The notes: generated by a model from the letters alone, not told the origin. A DNA stretch of 64,000 nt from RZYX01 sp036654375 (GCA_036654375.1 JAVVSD010000004.1:1-64000); one strand, 5' to 3'; positions 8,667 through 17,042 are shown, numbered from the stretch's first letter. Numbers and translations are program-made.

Positions 8667-10124
8667 TTATTTTTCCTCGGTCTTTTTTGCTGCTGCTTTT
8701 TTGGCAGCTGGCTTCTTTGTTTCTACTTTTTCTTCTGTATCCTTTTTAGCAGCTGGTTTTTTAGCAGCTGGCTTTTTGGCTGCTGGTTTTTTGGCAGCTG
8801 GCTTCTTCTCTTCTACATCGCCAGATGCTTTCTTTGCTACTTTTTCTTCTGTTATTTTTGCAGTCTTTTTGATAATCTCAAGAGCCTGTGTTGTTTTAAG
8901 TCCTGATGTTGCTTCGCTAACCGGAATTGCCTTCTTTACAACATCTGCTTCAACACCATACATTTCTGCAAGTCTATTGTATTCATTCTCAATAGCTTCG
9001 TCTGTTACTACTATATTTTCAAGCTCAACAACCTTGTCAAGTCCAAGATTGATTTTAACCTGAGTTTCTGATTTTTCACGAAGACTCTCACGGAAAGAGT
9101 CCCTTGTCATTCCAGTAAACTGAAGATATGTGTCAAGCTCCATTCCCTGAGACTGCATACGGTATGCAAACTCATTTACACTTTCGTCCATTCTTCTTTC
9201 AATCATAGCCTGTGGAATTTCAGCCTTAACAAGACCTGCAAGCTGCTCAAGAATCTGATCGTCTACGCCAGCTTCTGACTCATCCTGCTTTCTAATTTCA
9301 AGTTGCTTATGAAGGTCAGCCTTGAACTCTTCCATTGTGTCAAATTCGCTGACATCCTTTGCAAACTCATCGTTAATCTCTGGAAGTTCCTTTTGCTTAA
9401 TATCATTTATTTTAATTTTGAATACTGCATCCTTGTTTGCAAGAGCCTCTGCATATTCATTTGGGAAAGTAATATTAATGTCAAAATTTTCGCCAATCTT
9501 GTGTCCGATAACCTGCTCTTCAAATCCTGGAATAAATGCACCAGAGCCGATTGTAAGGTCATAGTTTTCTGCCTTGCCGCCCTCAAAAGCTTTGCCATCA
9601 ACATAGCCATCAAAATCAATTGCAACCATGTCGCCATCTTCAACTGCTCTGTCATCAACGCTGATGTAACGAGCACTTCTTTCAAGAATCTGGTTAATCT
9701 GCTCGTCAATTTCAGAATCTTCAACTTTAACAGGTGCCTTTGTTGCTGAAAGTGACTTATAATCGCCAAGCTCAACTTCTGGGCTAACTGTTACTTTAAG
9801 TTTTATTAGAGCTCCATCCTTGCCAATCTCAGGAACTTCAACATCATAAGGCATATCAACAATTTTGAGATCGCCTTCTTTTACTGCACCTTCAACTGCT
9901 TCTGGATAAAGGATATCAATTGCATCCTCATAGAAAACCTCTGCACCGTACATTTTTTCAACCATTGGACGCGGTGCCTTTCCCTTACGGAAACCTGGAA
10001 CTGCTATTTTGTTTTTAAGCTTGTGATATGCCTTTTGAACTGCTTGCTCAAAAGCTCCTGCATCTATTGTAATCTCAAGCTCGTAGACATTTGTGTCAAT
10101 TTTTTTTGAAGTTTTTAAACTCAT
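8667..10124 (-). CDS. tig: Trigger factor with a basic Lys/Ala/Pro-rich C-terminal tail
   Basis: The ribosome-associated chaperone and peptidyl-prolyl isomerase that meets nascent chains at the exit tunnel. The ribosome-binding signature VPGFRKGKAPRPMVEK is near residues 43-58, the FKBP-like domain lies around 155-245, and the C-terminal chaperone arms follow to about 425. At 485 residues it is longer than the usual 425-435. The excess is a tail (about 430-485) built of KKPAA repeats with interspersed acidic stretches, which looks disordered and like histone H1. Start ATG follows CAGGAGG. First gene of tig-clpP-clpX. Confidence 0.96.
   Translation of the reverse strand: MSLKTSKKIDTNVYELEITIDAGAFEQAVQKAYHKLKNKIAVPGFRKGKAPRPMVEKMYGAEVFYEDAIDILYPEAVEGAVKEGDLKIVDMPYDVEVPEIGKDGALIKLKVTVSPEVELGDYKSLSATKAPVKVEDSEIDEQINQILERSARYISVDDRAVEDGDMVAIDFDGYVDGKAFEGGKAENYDLTIGSGAFIPGFEEQVIGHKIGENFDINITFPNEYAEALANKDAVFKIKINDIKQKELPEINDEFAKDVSEFDTMEEFKADLHKQLEIRKQDESEAGVDDQILEQLAGLVKAEIPQAMIERRMDESVNEFAYRMQSQGMELDTYLQFTGMTRDSFRESLREKSETQVKINLGLDKVVELENIVVTDEAIENEYNRLAEMYGVEADVVKKAIPVSEATSGLKTTQALEIIKKTAKITEEKVAKKASGDVEEKKPAAKKPAAKKPAAKKPAAKKDTEEKVETKKPAAKKAAAKKTEEK
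8682..8807 (-). repeat. Short tandem repeat coding for KKPAA units in the trigger factor tail
   Basis: Codons 440-461 of tig give four KKPAA-type units in a row and codons 470-481 give further degenerate copies. At the DNA level the 15-base unit alternates mainly GCAGCTGGC and GCTGCTGGT forms, so the units are related by slippage but are not identical. Copy number is a likely site of strain variation. Confidence 0.85.
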
Positions 10125-10232
10125 CTAAAAATCCTCCTGCTTTCTTAACTTCATTTAAGCTGTATTTAAACTAACTCATTATATCAGAATTCATATTGAA
10201 TTTCCACTGTTTTTTATGGCTAAAGTTATAAT

Positions 10233-10925
10233 TTAAAAATTTTCAATAATTTTTGGACAAAACTCTAAAAAATCTGCTGATACAACATCAAATTTTATGC
10301 CTTCATACTCATTTCTGAATGCTCTCTTCAAAGATTCCCCATGCAGATGTCCGTAATAACAACGCTTTATTTCCGATTCTTTAAGCACTTGTATTATAGG
10401 CTGGCATACTGACACTGTATTTATCGGTGGATAATGCAAAAATACAATTGGTTCTTTACCCGTTTTTTTTGCAGCTTCTATTGATGTCTTAAGTCTTCCA
10501 ACTTCTCTTGCAAGCACCTTTTGCTCATCAATTGTTTCGTCGTCAAAAAACCAGCCTCTGGTTCCGCAAATTGCAAAATCACCAGCCTCAATACAATTGT
10601 TAAAAAGAATTTTAATTGAGTTAAAATTATTTTCAAGCAAAAACTCATTCATTCTTCTCATGGTTGCCCACCAATAGTCATGATTTCCTTTTAGAATAAC
10701 TTTTTTACCCGGCAATGCGTTTAAAAAGTCAAAGTCGCTTTTGGCATTTGAAATGTCCATTGCCCATGAAATATCGCCAGGAATGACTACTGTATCATCT
10801 TCTCTTACAATTGCACACCAATTCTTCTGAAGCCTTGCAGTATAGTCACTCCAGCCTCGAAATATATCCATTGGTTTATCTGTGGAAAATGAAAGATGCG
10901 TATCTCCAATTGCGAAAATTGACAT
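10233..10925 (-). CDS. Calcineurin-like metallophosphoesterase
   Basis: A protein of about 230 residues with the metallophosphoesterase fold. Metal ligands are seen in AIGDTHLSF at the N terminus, VIPGDISWAMD, LKGNHDYWW, HYPP and GHLHG, i.e. the full GDxH / GDxxD / GNHD / H / GHxH series. It resembles the clostridial group of cytosolic phosphoesterases with GDTHLS; the physiological substrate is unknown. The ATG at 10925 was preferred over the upstream ATG because GAGG lies about 9 bases before it. Transcribed alone, divergently from the small gene at 10989. Confidence 0.85.
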   Translation of the reverse strand: MSIFAIGDTHLSFSTDKPMDIFRGWSDYTARLQKNWCAIVREDDTVVIPGDISWAMDISNAKSDFDFLNALPGKKVILKGNHDYWWATMRRMNEFLLENNFNSIKILFNNCIEAGDFAICGTRGWFFDDETIDEQKVLAREVGRLKTSIEAAKKTGKEPIVFLHYPPINTVSVCQPIIQVLKESEIKRCYYGHLHGESLKRAFRNEYEGIKFDVVSADFLEFCPKIIENF

Positions 10926-10988
10926 TATATTAGACCTCATTTATTTTCGTTTTTTGGTTAGAATATATTTAGAAGGGAGGGATTTAAC

Positions 10989-11162
10989 ATGGATTGTTCA
11001 ACTAAAATTGATTGTTCTGTTTGTAACTGTGCTTATCACGATGGTAAAAGCACTTGCACAGCACCAAGCGTAAAGGTTGGAAAATGCAACCCAAAGACAA
11101 CTTGCTGTGAAGATACAAACTGCTCAACATTTAAATTAAACGGAAACACTCAAGCAACTTAA
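10989..11162 (+). CDS. Small Cys-rich DUF1540 protein
   Basis: A 57-residue protein that starts MDCSTKIDCSVCNCAYHDG, followed by a second cysteine cluster of the CxxxxxxCCEDTNC type; it has 10 cysteines in all. This spacing matches the DUF1540 family of Firmicutes, small and probably metal-binding proteins of unknown role. The start has an excellent ribosome binding site (GGGAGGG, eight bases upstream). Monocistronic and divergent from the phosphoesterase gene. An antisense frame over the same bases is not convincing. Function unknown. Confidence 0.85.
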   Translation: MDCSTKIDCSVCNCAYHDGKSTCTAPSVKVGKCNPKTTCCEDTNCSTFKLNGNTQAT

Positions 11163-11182
11163 CGATTTTACAAATAAAAAAA

Positions 11183-11218
11183 TTTTTTTAATGGCGACGG
11201 AAGCATTCCGCCGCCATT
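11183..11218 (-). terminator. Intrinsic terminator after thrC, shared with the DUF1540 gene
   Basis: A 13-bp stem with one mismatch (11190-11202 with 11206-11218, core GGCGACGGAA / TTCCGCCGCC) around a 3-base loop lies between the convergent genes. On the minus strand it is followed, after a short A run, by TTTTTTTA, so it chiefly serves thrC; on the plus strand the trailing sequence is AT-rich but has no long T run. Confidence 0.75.
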
Positions 11219-11229
11219 TAATTAATTAT

Positions 11230-12723
11230 TTATATTCTAAGCATATCAAACACTTGTTGTTCCATTTCATTTTTGTCACAAACCTGAGTAAATCTAACTT
11301 TTTTAGATTTTAGTGCTGACAATTGCTGTGGTATCTGTGTTGAAGTAAGCTCTGCCAATCTTTCTGCAACTGCAAATCCATCCGAATTGCTTTGAAAACT
11401 TTCAAGTGCGGCAAGCACGCTGTTTGAAAACTTAAATGGGCTTGCTGTTGATGCTATGACAACAGGGGTTTTATCTCCCGACTTTTCTCTATACTGATTG
11501 CAAACATTGACTGCAACCGCTGTGTGTGTGTCGCAAAGATAGTTGAACTTTTCAAAAATCTGCTTTATTGAATCCTTTGTTCCTTCATCATCACAAAATC
11601 CCGCACAAAACAGCTCTCTTATTTCATTTATCATCTCATCGCCAACATCATAAACGCCTTCGGCTGCAAGCTCTGACATCCACTGATTAAGCTTTTTATC
11701 ATCTTTTCCGCAAAGGTCAAAGATAAGTCTTTCAAGATTGCTTGAGATAAGAATATCCATTGAAGGAGAAGTTGTTGTGTGAAATGCTCGATTACGGTCA
11801 TATCTGCCTGTTGTTAAAAAGTCTGTCAAAACATTATTGGCATTGGATGCACAGATTAGCTTGCCAATTGGAAGCCCCATCTTTTTTGCATAATATGCTG
11901 CAAGAATGTTTCCAAAATTACCTGTCGGAACAACAACATTCATCAGCTCGCCATTTTTTATTGTGCCTTGAGTTATCATGTCGCAATATGCACTGACATA
12001 GTAGACTATCTGCGGAACAAGTCTTCCCCAGTTTATTGAATTTGCTGAAGAGAACATCATACCTGACTGTTCAAGCCTTTTTGCAATTTCATTGTTTGTA
12101 AAGATGGCTTTAACGCCAGTTTGTGCATCGTCAAAATTGCCATTAATTGCACAGACGCTGACATTTTTGCCTTCCTGAGTTGTCATTTGAAGCTTTTGCA
12201 TTTCACTGACACCATCAACAGGATAAAACACAAGGATTTTTGTTCCCTCAACATCCTTGAAGCCCTCAAGTGCTGCCTTGCCTGTGTCACCTGAAGTGGC
12301 AACAAGAATAACAATTTCCTTGTCTGGTGCAACCTTTGACGAGGCTGTTGTAAGCAAATATGGAAGGAGCTGAAGTGCCATATCTTTGAACGCACAAGTG
12401 GGCCCTTTCCAAAGCTCAAGTATTGAAGTGTTATCGTCAAGTGAAACAAGCGGAGCAATGGCATCAGAGCTGAATTTGCCCTTTGCATACGCACCGTTTA
12501 CACACTTATCAAGTTCTTCCTGTGTGAAGTCGGTAAGATAAAGTGACAGGACTCTTTTTGCCTTGCCAATATAGTCAAGCTTTGAGATTGACTCAATGTC
12601 GCTTGCTGAAATTTTTGGAAATTCCCGTGGAACGAAAAGACCTCCGTCCTTTGAAATTCCCATTGTTATTGCCTGTGCTGAAGTGACACTGACACTCTTA
12701 TCCCTTGTGCTTGTAAAAAACAT
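11230..12723 (-). CDS. thrC: Threonine synthase
   Basis: A PLP enzyme that turns O-phosphohomoserine into L-threonine. The PLP lysine lies in LWKGPTCAFKDMALQ (near residue 100) and the phosphate-binding loop in LVATSGDTGKAAL (about 140-155). At 497 residues it belongs to the long form of threonine synthase found in many Clostridia and in E. coli/yeast-like groups. The start follows GAGGGAACAGAT. No other threonine gene is adjacent. I saw no T-box upstream; the gap to the dipeptidase gene is only 18 bases. Confidence 0.95.
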   Translation of the reverse strand: MFFTSTRDKSVSVTSAQAITMGISKDGGLFVPREFPKISASDIESISKLDYIGKAKRVLSLYLTDFTQEELDKCVNGAYAKGKFSSDAIAPLVSLDDNTSILELWKGPTCAFKDMALQLLPYLLTTASSKVAPDKEIVILVATSGDTGKAALEGFKDVEGTKILVFYPVDGVSEMQKLQMTTQEGKNVSVCAINGNFDDAQTGVKAIFTNNEIAKRLEQSGMMFSSANSINWGRLVPQIVYYVSAYCDMITQGTIKNGELMNVVVPTGNFGNILAAYYAKKMGLPIGKLICASNANNVLTDFLTTGRYDRNRAFHTTTSPSMDILISSNLERLIFDLCGKDDKKLNQWMSELAAEGVYDVGDEMINEIRELFCAGFCDDEGTKDSIKQIFEKFNYLCDTHTAVAVNVCNQYREKSGDKTPVVIASTASPFKFSNSVLAALESFQSNSDGFAVAERLAELTSTQIPQQLSALKSKKVRFTQVCDKNEMEQQVFDMLRI

Positions 12724-12741
12724 ATCTGTTCCCTCATTTGT

Positions 12742-13674
12742 TTAGGTTAAATTATTTACAAAAAAATCATAGGCATTGTTAAAAAATATATCGTCAACAA
12801 CGCTTTGAGAAATATTTCGACTTAAAAGATAGTCATAAAGTTTTGGCATTGAATCAATCCCCAAAAGCTCCATAATTATTGTGCAACCGTCAAAATCGCT
12901 GCCAATCGCAAGCGTTTTTTCTGCACCCAAGGTGAGCATTTGATAAATGTGTGCATAGACCTTGTCAACGCAGTCTCCACCTATGAATTTTCGAAAAAGG
13001 TTAAGACCTATCAGCCCGCCACTATCTATTATTAACATTATCTGTTCATTTGTCAAATTCCTTAAATGTTTATATACTGAATTGCTACATGAATGTGTCG
13101 CTATAAACGGCTTTTCGCTCTGCTTTGAAAGCTCCACAACATCGTAAAATCCTGCTTCATTAAGATGTGACACATCAACAAGCATACCAAGCTGTTGCAT
13201 TCTTTTCACTGCACTAACACCAAAGTCTGTCAGCCCGCTATTGTTGCTCGAAAGGCACCCATGTGCAATCTCGTTTGAGCCATTCCATGTAAGGGTCATA
13301 AGCCTTACGCCGCAGTCATAAAGGTAATTTATTCTGTCTAAATTTCCTGCAACTGCGCCTCCACCCTCAACTGTCAATATACTTGCAAACCTGCCATCAT
13401 TAACCGCCTTCTCAAGTTCTTTACCTGTTCTGCACATTGCGATAAGCTTGCTGTTCTTTTCCATCTGCTCATTATATGTTTTTAAAATCTCTTCAAAATA
13501 AGCACAGGCATATTCTCCCCTATGCTCATCAGGCATCCAAATCGCAAAAAGCTGACAGTAGCTTTCAAGATAGCTTGCCTTTTTAAGCGATATGTGCAGG
13601 TCATTCTTTGCAAGCTGTTTGCCCTCAAGTGAACATTCCGTTATTGTATCGCAATGTAAGTCAAAAAGCTTCAT
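12742..13674 (-). CDS. Membrane dipeptidase family (peptidase M19) protein
   Basis: A 310-residue zinc dipeptidase of the renal-dipeptidase fold, without signal peptide. Metal-site motifs are visible: LFDLHCDTI at the N terminus (HxD), VEGGG near 120, VDVSHLNEAG near 185, FIATHSCSNS near 210 and IGSDFDG near 265. Bacterial members cleave various dipeptides, including D-amino-acid-containing ones; the substrate here cannot be told. It lies 18 bases upstream of thrC on the same strand and 21 bases after yraN, suggesting a long operon from the signal peptidase genes to thrC. Confidence 0.9.
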   Translation of the reverse strand: MKLFDLHCDTITECSLEGKQLAKNDLHISLKKASYLESYCQLFAIWMPDEHRGEYACAYFEEILKTYNEQMEKNSKLIAMCRTGKELEKAVNDGRFASILTVEGGGAVAGNLDRINYLYDCGVRLMTLTWNGSNEIAHGCLSSNNSGLTDFGVSAVKRMQQLGMLVDVSHLNEAGFYDVVELSKQSEKPFIATHSCSNSVYKHLRNLTNEQIMLIIDSGGLIGLNLFRKFIGGDCVDKVYAHIYQMLTLGAEKTLAIGSDFDGCTIIMELLGIDSMPKLYDYLLSRNISQSVVDDIFFNNAYDFFVNNLT

Positions 13675-13695
13675 AGTTTTGTACCTCTATAAAAT

Positions 13696-14064
13696 TTATT
13701 CAAACGCATTTTCTATGTGGTTGATGCTTTTTTGTACATCATTATTGTCAAGTATAATTTCTATAACATCAAATCTTGGTTGAAGCTTTGTTTCGTTTTT
13801 TGAAAGGTATATCAGTGCTGTGTTGCGAAGCTTTTCCTGCTTTGAAAATCCAACCGCTTCACGAGGTGTTCCAAGCCCGTTCTCTGCCCTTGTCTTGACC
13901 TCCACAAAAGCTATATATTTGCCTTTTGTTGCTATAATATCGATTTCGCCGAACCTTGTGTAAAAGTTTGCTCCGATAATCTCGTAGCCATTGTCACGAA
14001 GATCTCTTGCCGCCAACCGCTCTCCAATCTTGCCCCTCGCATTTGCATTTTGCAAATCATTCAC
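13696..14064 (-). CDS. YraN family (UPF0102) endonuclease-like protein
   Basis: 122 residues with a Holliday-junction-resolvase-like PD-(D/E)XK fold: GEIDIIATKGKYIAFVEVKTR carries the conserved Asp, Glu and Lys. The family is widespread, but its role is not established. The frame opens at GTG (14064) overlapping the end of rnhB by eight bases, and the nearest Shine-Dalgarno sequence is poorly spaced, so translation may depend on coupling. The rnhB-yraN order is common in bacteria. Confidence 0.9.
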   Translation of the reverse strand: MNDLQNANARGKIGERLAARDLRDNGYEIIGANFYTRFGEIDIIATKGKYIAFVEVKTRAENGLGTPREAVGFSKQEKLRNTALIYLSKNETKLQPRFDVIEIILDNNDVQKSINHIENAFE

Positions 14065-14659
14065 GCTCCAGAATTTTTTTCAAAAATGTTCTCCTGTGAA
14101 TATCTGAAACACCATATTCTTCCAACATTTCGTAGTGTAGCTTTGTTCCATACCCCTTATGCTTTTCAAAATGATACTCGGGATATACCTGTGCAAGCTT
14201 AAGCATATATCTGTCCCTGCTTACCTTTGCAAGGATTGAAGCCGCCGCAATTGATATTGACTTTGCGTCACCCTTTACTATGGTTCGCTGCTCAATTTCA
14301 AGCCCAGGCTTTTGGTTGCCGTCAATAAGTGCAATATCCGGCTTTAATAAAAGCCCATCAACAGCTCTATTCATTGCAAGAAAGGTTGCCCTGAGAATGT
14401 TTATTTCATCAATCTCTTTTTCGGTTGAGGTTGCAATGCTGTATGCCAAAGCTTTTTCAGTAATAATATCAAAAAGCTGTTCTCGCTTCTTTTCTGACAA
14501 CTTTTTCGAGTCATTGATACCACCAATTTCACAGCCCATTGGCAAAATCACCGCTGCCGCAAAAACAGGGCCTGCAAGTGGCCCTCTTCCCGCTTCATCA
14601 ATCCCACAGACTAATTTAAAGCCCTCATTGAGTGCCTGCTGTTCATATTCATATGTCAT
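14057..14659 (-). CDS. rnhB: Ribonuclease HII
   Basis: Removes ribonucleotides from RNA-DNA hybrids and from misincorporation sites. The N-terminal signature CGIDEAGRGPLAGPV carries the first catalytic Asp-Glu pair (about residues 17-19), ALIDGN holds the third acidic residue, and HKGYGT is near the C terminus. Length about 200, as expected. The ATG at 14659 follows GAAGGAAG with good spacing; a longer frame would need a TTG start. It lies in the conserved run rplS, lepB, rbgA, rnhB, yraN. Confidence 0.96.
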   Translation of the reverse strand: MTYEYEQQALNEGFKLVCGIDEAGRGPLAGPVFAAAVILPMGCEIGGINDSKKLSEKKREQLFDIITEKALAYSIATSTEKEIDEINILRATFLAMNRAVDGLLLKPDIALIDGNQKPGLEIEQRTIVKGDAKSISIAAASILAKVSRDRYMLKLAQVYPEYHFEKHKGYGTKLHYEMLEEYGVSDIHRRTFLKKILERE

Positions 14660-14698
14660 AATATCTTCCTTCAAAACAAGCGACTTTCACACTTTGCG

Positions 14699-15574
14699 TT
14701 ATTTTATTTTTGGTCGCTCAAGTGTTATTTTACCGAGCAATCCGCCTCGGTATTCGTCCAAAAGAGTATTTGCTGCTCGTTCGGTATCAATTTCACCACC
14801 GCTAATGAGCATTCCTCTTTTCCTTCCGATTTCTTGAAGTAACTCATATGATTCAAGCTCGCACGAAGCCAAATTTAGCTTGTATCTTTCGCAGAGCCTG
14901 TCTGCATAGTCAACCTTTAGCACTTCAAGTAACCTTACAGCGATTGTTTCACTATCCATAATCTCGTCCTTGACAGAGCCAATAAAGGCAAGCTTGTTGC
15001 CAACACTTTGATCCTCAAACTTTGGCCAAAGCACGCCAGGCGTGTCAAGCAGCTCAATTCCATTGCCAACAACAACCCACTGGTTTCGCTTTGTAACTCC
15101 TGGTTTGTCTGCAACCTGTGTGCGGTTTTTGCCAGCCATACGGTTAATGAATGATGACTTTCCAGTGTTTGGAATCCCCACAACCATTATCCTTAACGCT
15201 CTTCCATGCATTCCTTTAGCATTGTTTGACTCGATTTTTTCTTTTAGTGCCTTACGCACAAGTGGATCATACCCCGAAAGACCTTTTCCTGTTTTACAGT
15301 CAACTGCAATGGCAGAAATGCCCTGCTTTGTATAATATTCTATCCACTGTCTTGTTGCATTATCGTCTGCTATATCACATTTGTTTAGCAAAATAATGCG
15401 TGGCTTGTTTGCTGTCATTTCATCAAGCTCCGGGTTTCGGCTACTCTGTGGAATTCGTGCGTCCACAAGCTCTGTCACTGCATCAACAAGAGGCAGACTC
15501 TCTTTAATCAGCCTGCGTGTTTTTGCCATATGCCCAGGAAACCACTGGACTACCTGTTTTTGAAAATCATTCAT
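14699..15574 (-). CDS. rbgA: Ribosome biogenesis GTPase RbgA (YlqF)
   Basis: A circularly permuted GTPase that acts late in assembly of the large ribosomal subunit. The motif order is permuted as in the family: the N-terminal QWFPGHMAKTRR stretch, G4 LLNKCDIAD (about residues 58-66), then G1 GIPNTGKSSFIN (about 128-139), then G3 DTPGVLWP. 291 residues. It begins two bases after the stop of the upstream signal peptidase gene with no clear Shine-Dalgarno sequence, so its translation is probably coupled. Confidence 0.96.
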   Translation of the reverse strand: MNDFQKQVVQWFPGHMAKTRRLIKESLPLVDAVTELVDARIPQSSRNPELDEMTANKPRIILLNKCDIADDNATRQWIEYYTKQGISAIAVDCKTGKGLSGYDPLVRKALKEKIESNNAKGMHGRALRIMVVGIPNTGKSSFINRMAGKNRTQVADKPGVTKRNQWVVVGNGIELLDTPGVLWPKFEDQSVGNKLAFIGSVKDEIMDSETIAVRLLEVLKVDYADRLCERYKLNLASCELESYELLQEIGRKRGMLISGGEIDTERAANTLLDEYRGGLLGKITLERPKIK

Positions 15575-15576
15575 AA

Positions 15577-16209
15577 TTAGTTGAGTGCTACAAAGCCTTT
15601 ATCTACCGAGACATTATAGACTGCCTTTCCAAGAATATATTCCTCTCTGACAAGACCGATAAGCGACGAGCGGCTATCGGTTGAATGCTGTCTGTTATCC
15701 CCCATTACAAACACATAGCCCTGTGGTATCTTAAGTGGAAATTCAACATCAGACTTGTCAGTAGTTTTATTATTAATATATTTTTCTTCAATTATTACTC
15801 CGTCAATAAAAACATATCCCTCATTGAAGTCAATATCTATGGTTTGACCACCTGTTGCAATAACTCTTTTTACTATGTTCTCATTAAACTGATTGGGTTG
15901 AGTTACGATAACAACATCGCCATTTGTTATTCTTGGTGTGTACTGTGAAATAACAAGCCAATCCCCTTGGTGAAGGGTTGGCAACATTGACTCACCGATA
16001 ACTCCAACAAATCTGAATACGAATGTGAACAATACTAATATTATTATTATTGCCGATATAAAGACGCTTGCAGTTTCATAAATTGTCGAAATAATTTTAC
16101 CCGCAGGTTTTACACAATTCTCACCTATAGGGCTTTTTTCAGCTTTTGGTGCTGACTTTTCTTCTTGCTTTACTGTATCAACAGGCTCTTTTTTTCCGTT
16201 GTTATTCAT
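15577..16209 (-). CDS. lepB: Signal peptidase I, second copy of a tandem pair
   Basis: A membrane serine protease that removes signal peptides from secreted proteins. One N-terminal membrane segment (about residues 50-75) is preceded by a charged, Lys/Glu-rich cytoplasmic stretch. Catalytic Ser is in GESMLPTL and the general-base Lys in ENIVKRVIATGGQ; the family box GDNRQHSTDSRS follows. The ATG at 16209 overlaps the upstream paralogue's TGA stop by one base (TGATG) and has a GGAGG site; the longer frame begins inside the upstream gene. About 210 residues. Confidence 0.93.
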   Translation of the reverse strand: MNNNGKKEPVDTVKQEEKSAPKAEKSPIGENCVKPAGKIISTIYETASVFISAIIIILVLFTFVFRFVGVIGESMLPTLHQGDWLVISQYTPRITNGDVVIVTQPNQFNENIVKRVIATGGQTIDIDFNEGYVFIDGVIIEEKYINNKTTDKSDVEFPLKIPQGYVFVMGDNRQHSTDSRSSLIGLVREEYILGKAVYNVSVDKGFVALN

Positions 16210-16796
16210 CAATATATCCTCCATTCACCAAAAGGTAATATTCTTAAATACGCTTTGCCAAACACATATCGTTCATCTATAAAACCAATGCTTTGCGACC
16301 TACTGTCGAGTGAATTGTTGCGGTTATCACCCATCACGAACAGATCGCCATTCGGAACAGTGATAGGGAAACTGAAATTATCTGGAAACCTTCTTGTTGT
16401 CAGCGAGTTAAGATATGGTTCGTTAAGCTTTTTTCCGTTGACAAAAACATTTCCCTTTTCAAAATCAATATCGACGGTATCGCCTCCAACAGCAATAACC
16501 CGCTTTATAAGGTTTTCGTCAAGAAAATTTGGCTGAGAAACAACAACAATATCTCCATAGTTATACCTTGACTCAAGATTACTCACAATAATACTGTTGC
16601 CATTTTGCAGTGTTGGCTCCATTGAAGAGCCTGAAACAGTTGCAATCCTGAAAACAAATGCGAGCAAAATGAAAACGAACAAAAAAGATGTTACAATCGT
16701 CCCTGCCCATTCATATATATTTAATACCATTGGGTGAATTTGCACAGTCTGGGATTCTTCCTTAAATGTTGCCACATATCTTTCAGACCTCCGCAT
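16209..16796 (-). CDS. lepB: Signal peptidase I, first copy of a tandem pair
   Basis: About 195 residues, one membrane segment (about residues 28-50), catalytic Ser in SGSSMEPTLQ and Lys in ENLIKRVIAVGGD, then MGDNRNNSLDSRS. Same family and layout as the gene that follows it with a one-base overlap, so this is a tandem duplication that has diverged. The ATG at 16796 follows GGGGTGA; a GTG three codons upstream is an alternative. It leads the apparent operon lepB, lepB, rbgA, rnhB, yraN and possibly onward to thrC, behind a long untranslated leader. Confidence 0.93.
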   Translation of the reverse strand: MRRSERYVATFKEESQTVQIHPMVLNIYEWAGTIVTSFLFVFILLAFVFRIATVSGSSMEPTLQNGNSIIVSNLESRYNYGDIVVVSQPNFLDENLIKRVIAVGGDTVDIDFEKGNVFVNGKKLNEPYLNSLTTRRFPDNFSFPITVPNGDLFVMGDNRNNSLDSRSQSIGFIDERYVFGKAYLRILPFGEWRIY

Positions 16797-16935
16797 AGTT
16801 TTCACCCCATAATTCACTTTAAATCAACGCTGTGTTTTATTTAATTGTATGAGTACTTTGCACAAAATTATTTTTGCATCAAGCACTGTGAAACACAATC
16901 AAATATTTTGTATTTTACAATTTTCAATGTTAAAC

Positions 16936-16993
16936 TTGCAGGATTTGTACCCACGCCTTGAGCATTGGCATATTAAGTGCCATATCCCTGCAA
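16936..16993 (-). promoter_or_regulatory. Candidate structured RNA or operator element upstream of the signal peptidase genes
   Basis: The ends TTGCAGG and CCTGCAA (16936-16942 and 16987-16993) form a 7-bp stem. Inside are a 5-bp stem TGGCA/TGCCA (16966-16970 with 16978-16982) and, on the minus strand only, a small third stem ATGC/GCGT (16962-16965 with 16953-16956) that uses a G-U pair. This makes a three-way junction. It sits about 140-195 bases upstream of the first lepB start. The expected start site of the predicted promoter at 16996-17025 falls within the outer stem, so the element may instead be a DNA operator. I do not recognise a known riboswitch. Confidence 0.4.
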
Positions 16994-16995
16994 TT

Positions 16996-17025
16996 ATTAT
17001 ACAACAAAAGAGAAGAAAGTTCCAA
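16996..17025 (-). promoter_or_regulatory. Predicted sigma-A promoter of the lepB-rbgA-rnhB operon
   Basis: Minus-strand -35 TTGGAA (17020-17025) and -10 TATAAT (16996-17001), spacer 18. It follows the rplS terminator directly and would give a 5' leader of about 190 bases before the first signal peptidase gene. Confidence 0.55.
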
Positions 17026-17042
17026 TATAAAAAGAAAAATAA

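Noticed and set aside
8682..8807. Tandem 15-base repeats that might be taken for a CRISPR array
   Set aside because: They are in-frame codons of the trigger factor tail with no spacers and no cas genes nearby.
8701..9063. A plus-strand open frame opposite tig
   Set aside because: It is the antisense shadow of the repetitive KKPAA codons and has no ribosome binding site or homology that I recognise.
16936..16993. The inverted-repeat element as a tRNA or known riboswitch
   Set aside because: The GGGTACAAATCC part looks T-arm-like, but there is no acceptor arm, no anticodon arm of proper length and no known aptamer core.
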